From NCBI RefSeq assembly GCF_003382285.1, contig NZ_QTJR01000001.1, positions 310,001 to 374,000 on the forward strand: a stretch of 64,000 bases of DNA, given 5' to 3'. This stretch comes from Lysobacter soli (GTDB lineage: Bacteria > Pseudomonadota > Gammaproteobacteria > Xanthomonadales > Xanthomonadaceae). The notes beneath the pieces were generated by a model. It made no database searches. It saw only the letters and a program-made list of their open reading frames with translations, and was not told where the DNA came from. How positions within the stretch are numbered: the first letter of the stretch is position 1; every line of letters begins with the position of its first letter. Both the position numbers and the translations under genes were made by a program. Of the stretch, positions 60,190-64,000 are shown one piece after another.

Positions 60190-61446
60190 ATGGATCCCGA
60201 CGAACTCCGCGGCCTGCTTACCGCCATCGCCATCGGCCTACTGATCGGCGTCGTGCGCGAGCGGCACCCGCTCCAGTCCGATGCGCCGCACCCCGGCGCA
60301 CCGGCGGCGGGTCTGCGCACGCATGCGATGGTGGCGATCGCCGCCGGCGTGGCGGCGCAGATCGGCCTCCCGGCGCTGGTGGCGACGGTGCTCGCCGTCG
60401 GCGCACTGGCGGTCGTGTCCTACCTGCGCACGCGCGAACACGATCCGGGACTGACCGGCGAAGTCGCACTCCTGGTGACGGCATTGCTCGCCGCGCTCGC
60501 GCAGACGCAGACCACGGTGGCGGCCGCGCTCGCGGTCGTCGCGGCGACGCTGCTGTTCGCCAAGCAGCCGCTGCACCGGTTCGCGCGCGACATCGTCAGC
60601 GAGCGCGAAGTGCAGGACGCCCTCCTGCTGGCCGCCTCCGCGCTCGTCGTCCTGCCGCTGTTGCCCGACGAGCCGGTCGATCCGTGGGGCGTGCTGGTGC
60701 CGTCGCAGTTGTGGAAGCTCGTCGTGCTGGTGATGACGGTCGGGATGCTCGGCCACATCGCGCTGCGTGCCGTCGGTGCGCGCTGGGGCTTGCCGGTCGC
60801 GGGCTTCTTCGCGGGGTTCGCGTCGTCGACGGCCGCCGTGGCGGGCTTCGGCCAGCACACGCGCGCCGACGCGTCGCTGGCCGCAGGCGCCGCGTCGGCG
60901 GCATTGCTCGCGAATCTCGCGTCGCTGCTGCTGGTGATGGGCATCCTCGCGACCGCCGCACCAGCGCTGCTGCGCGCCAGTGCGTGGCCGCTCGCGGCCG
61001 CGGCGGGCGTGCTCGCGATTGCCGCCGGATTCGGCCTGCGGCGTCAGGCCGACGCCCCGTCGCTTCCGAACGAGCCGCAAGCCCGCGCGTTCAAGCTGAG
61101 TCACGGCCTGCTGCTGGCGCTGGTGATCGCCGTCGTTTTGGTGCTGTCGGCATGGCTGCGCACCGTGTTCGGCGACATGGGCGCGCTGGCGACCGCGGTG
61201 CTGGTCGCGGTGGCGGAGTTGCATGCGGCGGCGGCGAGCATCGCGCAGCTGTCGTCGGCGGGGAACCTGACGATGACGCACGCGCAATGGGGCGTCGCGG
61301 GTCTGCTGGCGTCCAGCGCGATCGCGAAGACCGCGCTCGCCTTCGCCAGCGGGAATCGGCGCTACGGCCTCATCGTCGGCGGCGGGTTGATCGGAATGGC
61401 TGTCGCGTGTGCGGCGGTGACGGGCGTGGTGATCGCGTCGGCCTGA
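60190..61446 (+). CDS. MgtC/SapB-type membrane protein with DUF4010 domain
   Basis: A 418-residue, about twelve-helix membrane protein. The N-terminal half starts with TAIAIGLLIGVVRERH, the MgtC-like motif, and carries a charged loop. The C-terminal half (GLPVAGFFAGFASSTAAVAGFG onward) is the DUF4010 part. Transport or osmotic roles have been suggested for relatives but nothing specific is visible here. Confidence 0.85.
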   Translation: MDPDELRGLLTAIAIGLLIGVVRERHPLQSDAPHPGAPAAGLRTHAMVAIAAGVAAQIGLPALVATVLAVGALAVVSYLRTREHDPGLTGEVALLVTALLAALAQTQTTVAAALAVVAATLLFAKQPLHRFARDIVSEREVQDALLLAASALVVLPLLPDEPVDPWGVLVPSQLWKLVVLVMTVGMLGHIALRAVGARWGLPVAGFFAGFASSTAAVAGFGQHTRADASLAAGAASAALLANLASLLLVMGILATAAPALLRASAWPLAAAAGVLAIAAGFGLRRQADAPSLPNEPQARAFKLSHGLLLALVIAVVLVLSAWLRTVFGDMGALATAVLVAVAELHAAAASIAQLSSAGNLTMTHAQWGVAGLLASSAIAKTALAFASGNRRYGLIVGGGLIGMAVACAAVTGVVIASA

Positions 61447-61474
61447 AGGCGCACGCAGCCTTAAAGCCAAAGCC

Positions 61475-61574
61475 GTCATCCCCGCGAAGGCGGGGATCCG
61501 TCTGTCCGATACATCACGCTCGCCGGATGGCTGAGGAGAGCTGACGCATGGATTCCCGCCTACGCGGGAATGAC
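61475..61574. repeat. REP pair between DUF4010 and rimO genes
   Basis: GTCATCCCCGCGAAGGCGGGGATCC-type element at 61475-61500 and an inverted copy at 61549-61574 (GGATTCCCGCCTACG..ATGAC). It lies in the gap between the convergent genes and could act as a two-way terminator. Confidence 0.85.
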
Positions 61575-61640
61575 GAGCAAAAGCGACGCAAGGCGTTCAA
61601 CGCGACCGACGCGCGTGCACGTGTCCCACGCGCCCAACGA

Positions 61641-62972
61641 TCAATCATCGAACGCGACCTCGCCGAACAGGTCGTGTTCGTCGCTGCCCATGATCTCGAC
61701 GTCGACGAACTCGCCCGGCTTCACGCCGGCCATGAAGCCGTTCTGGATCTGCACCAGGCCGTCGATCTCCGGCGCGTCGTACATCGTGCGCGCGATGGCG
61801 AGTTCGCCGTCCAGCGCATCGACGATGCAGCGCTGCGTCGTGCCGACCTTCGCTTCCAGCTTCGCCGCCGAAATCTCCGCCTGCTTTTCCATGAAGCGCG
61901 CGAGGCGCTCCTGCTTCACTTCCTCAGGAATCGCGTCGGGCAGCGCGTTGGCCGTAGCGCCTTCCACCGGCGAGTAGGCGAACGCGCCGACGCGGTCCAG
62001 CTGCGCTTCGTCGAGGAAATCCAGCAGTTCCTCGAACTCGGCTTCGGTCTCGCCCGGGAAACCGACGATGAAGGTCGAGCGGATCGCGATGTCCGGCGCG
62101 ATGGAGCGCCAGCGCTGGATGCGTTCGAGCGTCTTGTCGACCGAGCCCGGGCGCTTCATCAGCTTGAGCACGCGCGGGCTGGCGTGCTGGAACGGGATGT
62201 CCAGGTACGGCAGCAGCTTGCCGTCGGCCATCAGCGGAATGATGTCGTCGACGTGCGGATACGGGTACACGTAGTGCAGGCGCGTCCAGATGCCGAGTTC
62301 GGACAGCCCTTCGCACAGCGCCTTCATGCGCGTCTGGTACGACTTGCCGCGCCATTCGCGCTCGGCGTACTTCACGTCGACGCCGTAGGCGGAGGTGTCC
62401 TGCGAGATGACCAGCAGTTCCTTCACGCCGCCCATCGCGAGCTTTTCGGCTTCCCGCAGCACCTGGTCGACCGGTCGGCTCACCTGATCGCCGCGCATCG
62501 ACGGGATGATGCAGAAGCTGCAACGGTGATTGCAGCCTTCGGAAATCTTGAGGTACGCGTAGTGCTTGGGCGTGAGCTTGATGCCCGTGTCCGGAACGAG
62601 GTCCAGGAACGGGTCGTGCTTCGGCGGCAGGGCCGCGTGCACGGCGGTCATCACGCTGCCGTAGTCCTGCGGGCCGCTGATCGACAGCACGCCCGGATGC
62701 GCTTCGCGGATCTGCTCGGGCTTCTTGCCCAGGCACCCGGTCACGATGACCTTGCCGTTCTCCGCGATGGCCTCGCCGATCGCGTCCAGCGATTCGGCCA
62801 CCGCCGAGTCGATGAAACCGCAGGTGTTGACCACCACGACGTCTGCGTCGTCGTAGGTCTGGACGATGTCGTAGCCCTCCACGCGCAGCTGGGTGAGGAT
62901 GCGTTCGGAATCGACAAGCGCCTTCGGGCAACCGAGGCTGACGAAACCGACTTTGGGATTGGCAAGGGACAT
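61641..62972 (-). CDS. rimO: ribosomal protein S12 methylthiotransferase RimO
   Basis: A 443-residue radical-SAM enzyme that methylthiolates an aspartate of S12. The N-terminal UPF0004 cluster ligands are C15, C51 and C80. The radical-SAM motif C147-N-H-R-C151-S-F-C154 follows, and a C-terminal TRAM domain ends the protein. The ATG at 62972 ([17 protein letters not shown]) is the family start; upstream in-frame ATGs are not homologous. Confidence 0.97.
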   Translation of the reverse strand: MSLANPKVGFVSLGCPKALVDSERILTQLRVEGYDIVQTYDDADVVVVNTCGFIDSAVAESLDAIGEAIAENGKVIVTGCLGKKPEQIREAHPGVLSISGPQDYGSVMTAVHAALPPKHDPFLDLVPDTGIKLTPKHYAYLKISEGCNHRCSFCIIPSMRGDQVSRPVDQVLREAEKLAMGGVKELLVISQDTSAYGVDVKYAEREWRGKSYQTRMKALCEGLSELGIWTRLHYVYPYPHVDDIIPLMADGKLLPYLDIPFQHASPRVLKLMKRPGSVDKTLERIQRWRSIAPDIAIRSTFIVGFPGETEAEFEELLDFLDEAQLDRVGAFAYSPVEGATANALPDAIPEEVKQERLARFMEKQAEISAAKLEAKVGTTQRCIVDALDGELAIARTMYDAPEIDGLVQIQNGFMAGVKPGEFVDVEIMGSDEHDLFGEVAFDD

Positions 62973-63105
62973 GGAGCGGACCGGCGACGATGGGACAGGC
63001 ACGGCGGCCATCCGGATGGACGGCAGGCGGCGGCGGGAGGGCTGCGGATTATAGCCCCGCGCTAGAATCGGCCGGGCTCCTTTCCCCCGTTCAAGCTGAA
63101 CAGAC

Positions 63106-63774
63106 ATGGCCCACTGGACCGAACTGGACACGCCGCACGGCCCCGTGCGCGCCTGGCGCGACGAACCGGGCGGCCCGTCGCACGGCGCGGTGATCGTGCT
63201 GCAGGAGATCTTTGGCGCGAATGCGCATATCCGGGACGTCGCGGGGCGCTTCGCCGCAGCGGGCTTCGTCGCCCTCGCGCCGGCGCTGTACGACCCCGTC
63301 GCGCCGGGGATCGAACTTCCCTACGACGAAGCCGGCACCGCGCGTGGCGTGGCGCTGCGCAACGAGCTGGGCTTCGACCGCGCCATCGACATCGTCGCCG
63401 TGGCCGCCGAGACGCTCCACGCCGAGGGCCTGCGCGTAGGCGCGGTCGGCTTCTGCTGGGGCGGGAGCGTCGCGTTCCTCGCGAACACGCGGCTGGGCCT
63501 GCCCGCGGTGTCGTACTACGGCGCGCGCACCCTGCCCTTCCTCGACGAACCGCTGCGCGCGCCGATGATGTTCCACTTCGGCTCGGCCGATCACAGCATT
63601 CCCGAAGACGCCGTCGCGCAGCACCGGCAGAAGCAGCCGGCGGCGACGATCCACGTCTACGAAGGCGCCGGCCATGCGTTCAATCGCGACGTCGACAACC
63701 ACGTGTTCGACCCGCTCGCCGCCGATGTCGCGTGGCGCCGGACGATCGATTTCCTGCGGGAGAACCTGCGATGA
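63106..63774 (+). CDS. dienelactone hydrolase family protein
   Basis: A 222-residue alpha/beta hydrolase. The triad is nucleophile C117 in GFCWGG, D162 in GSADHSIP and H190 in GAGHAFN. The substrate is unknown; most genomic members are not in aromatic pathways. It is divergent from rimO. Its stop overlaps the HIT gene start as ATGA. Confidence 0.92.
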   Translation: MAHWTELDTPHGPVRAWRDEPGGPSHGAVIVLQEIFGANAHIRDVAGRFAAAGFVALAPALYDPVAPGIELPYDEAGTARGVALRNELGFDRAIDIVAVAAETLHAEGLRVGAVGFCWGGSVAFLANTRLGLPAVSYYGARTLPFLDEPLRAPMMFHFGSADHSIPEDAVAQHRQKQPAATIHVYEGAGHAFNRDVDNHVFDPLAADVAWRRTIDFLRENLR

Positions 63775-64000
63775 ACCGCACGGGCCACCACGGCGGCTGG
63801 CAGCTGCACGCGCAACTCGCGCAGGACACGCACCCGGTCGCGCACCTGGGCCTGAGCGAACTGCGCCTGATGGACGATGCGAACCATCCCTGGCTGATCC
63901 TCGTGCCGCGCGTCGCCGGCGCGGTGGAACTCATCGACCTCGACGCGACGCATCAGGCCGCGCTGCTGGCAGAGATGAACCTCGCGAGCCATGCGCTGCG
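63771..64000 (+). CDS. HIT-family protein (3' end outside window)
   Basis: The first 76 residues of a histidine-triad nucleotide-binding protein: GGWQLHAQLAQDTHPVAHLGLSEL-type start with HPWLILVPRVAGAVELIDL. The catalytic HxHxH motif lies past the window end, so assignment rests on the N-terminal pattern. It is coupled to the dienelactone hydrolase gene. Confidence 0.75.
   Translation, partial: MNRTGHHGGWQLHAQLAQDTHPVAHLGLSELRLMDDANHPWLILVPRVAGAVELIDLDATHQAALLAEMNLASHAL

Overview
This is a GC-rich chromosomal segment from a gammaproteobacterium. Gene content and order point to the Xanthomonadaceae/Lysobacteraceae, most likely Lysobacter or a close relative. The grounds are the asd-fimV-truA-trpF-trpB-trpA-accD order, the unfused nuoC and nuoD, a mitochondrial-type NuoG, and the close-packed housekeeping genes. 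No plasmid, phage or transposase gene was seen. Species assignment is inference.

Left end (1-7257): an envelope-modification locus made of lipid A phosphoethanolamine transferase (cut by the window edge), a PAP2 phosphatase and a divergent OmpR/histidine-kinase pair. Next come a small membrane protein and an ECF41 sigma factor facing its carboxymuconolactone-decarboxylase-like target gene. Both of these last two genes carry a matching ECF41 promoter. A DUF5671 membrane protein follows.

Core block (7423-33818, all minus strand, read right to left): tpiA, secG, tRNA-Leu(GAG), nuoA-N, initiator tRNA-Met, rimP, nusA, infB, rbfA, truB, rpsO, pnp. This is the classical secG-leuU-metY-rimP-nusA-infB-rbfA-truB-rpsO-pnp order of E. 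coli with the fourteen respiratory complex I genes placed between the two tRNA genes.

Middle (33910-42955): a family 6 uracil/hypoxanthine-DNA glycosylase, a 2-oxoglutarate/Fe(II)-type oxygenase, a LapC/YejM-like membrane sulfatase-fold protein, glmM, accD, trpA and trpB. A divergent LysR (TrpI-like) regulator has a candidate operator in the trpB/LysR gap.

Right part (42965-64000): trpF-truA, fimV, asd, a NIPSNAP protein, a D-2-hydroxyacid dehydrogenase, aroC, prmB, a SCO1-like copper chaperone, psd, a lysoplasmalogenase-like protein coupled to a DUF6891 protein, a lytic transglycosylase with LysM, a HerA-like ATPase, an NlpE-like lipoprotein, greB with an overlapping GNAT gene, an MgtC/DUF4010 membrane protein, rimO, a dienelactone hydrolase and a partial HIT protein.

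Two dispersed palindromic repeat families fill many gaps: a CCCCTCTCCC-type hairpin and a GTCATCCC-type REP element. One 366-nt gap holds four GTCATCCC copies nested as inverted pairs. The asd-fimV gap holds an exact 21-bp-period tandem array of eleven units. The window is otherwise mostly ordinary housekeeping DNA. The least explained features are the 21-bp array, the nested REP element, and the ECF41 locus with both promoters visible.
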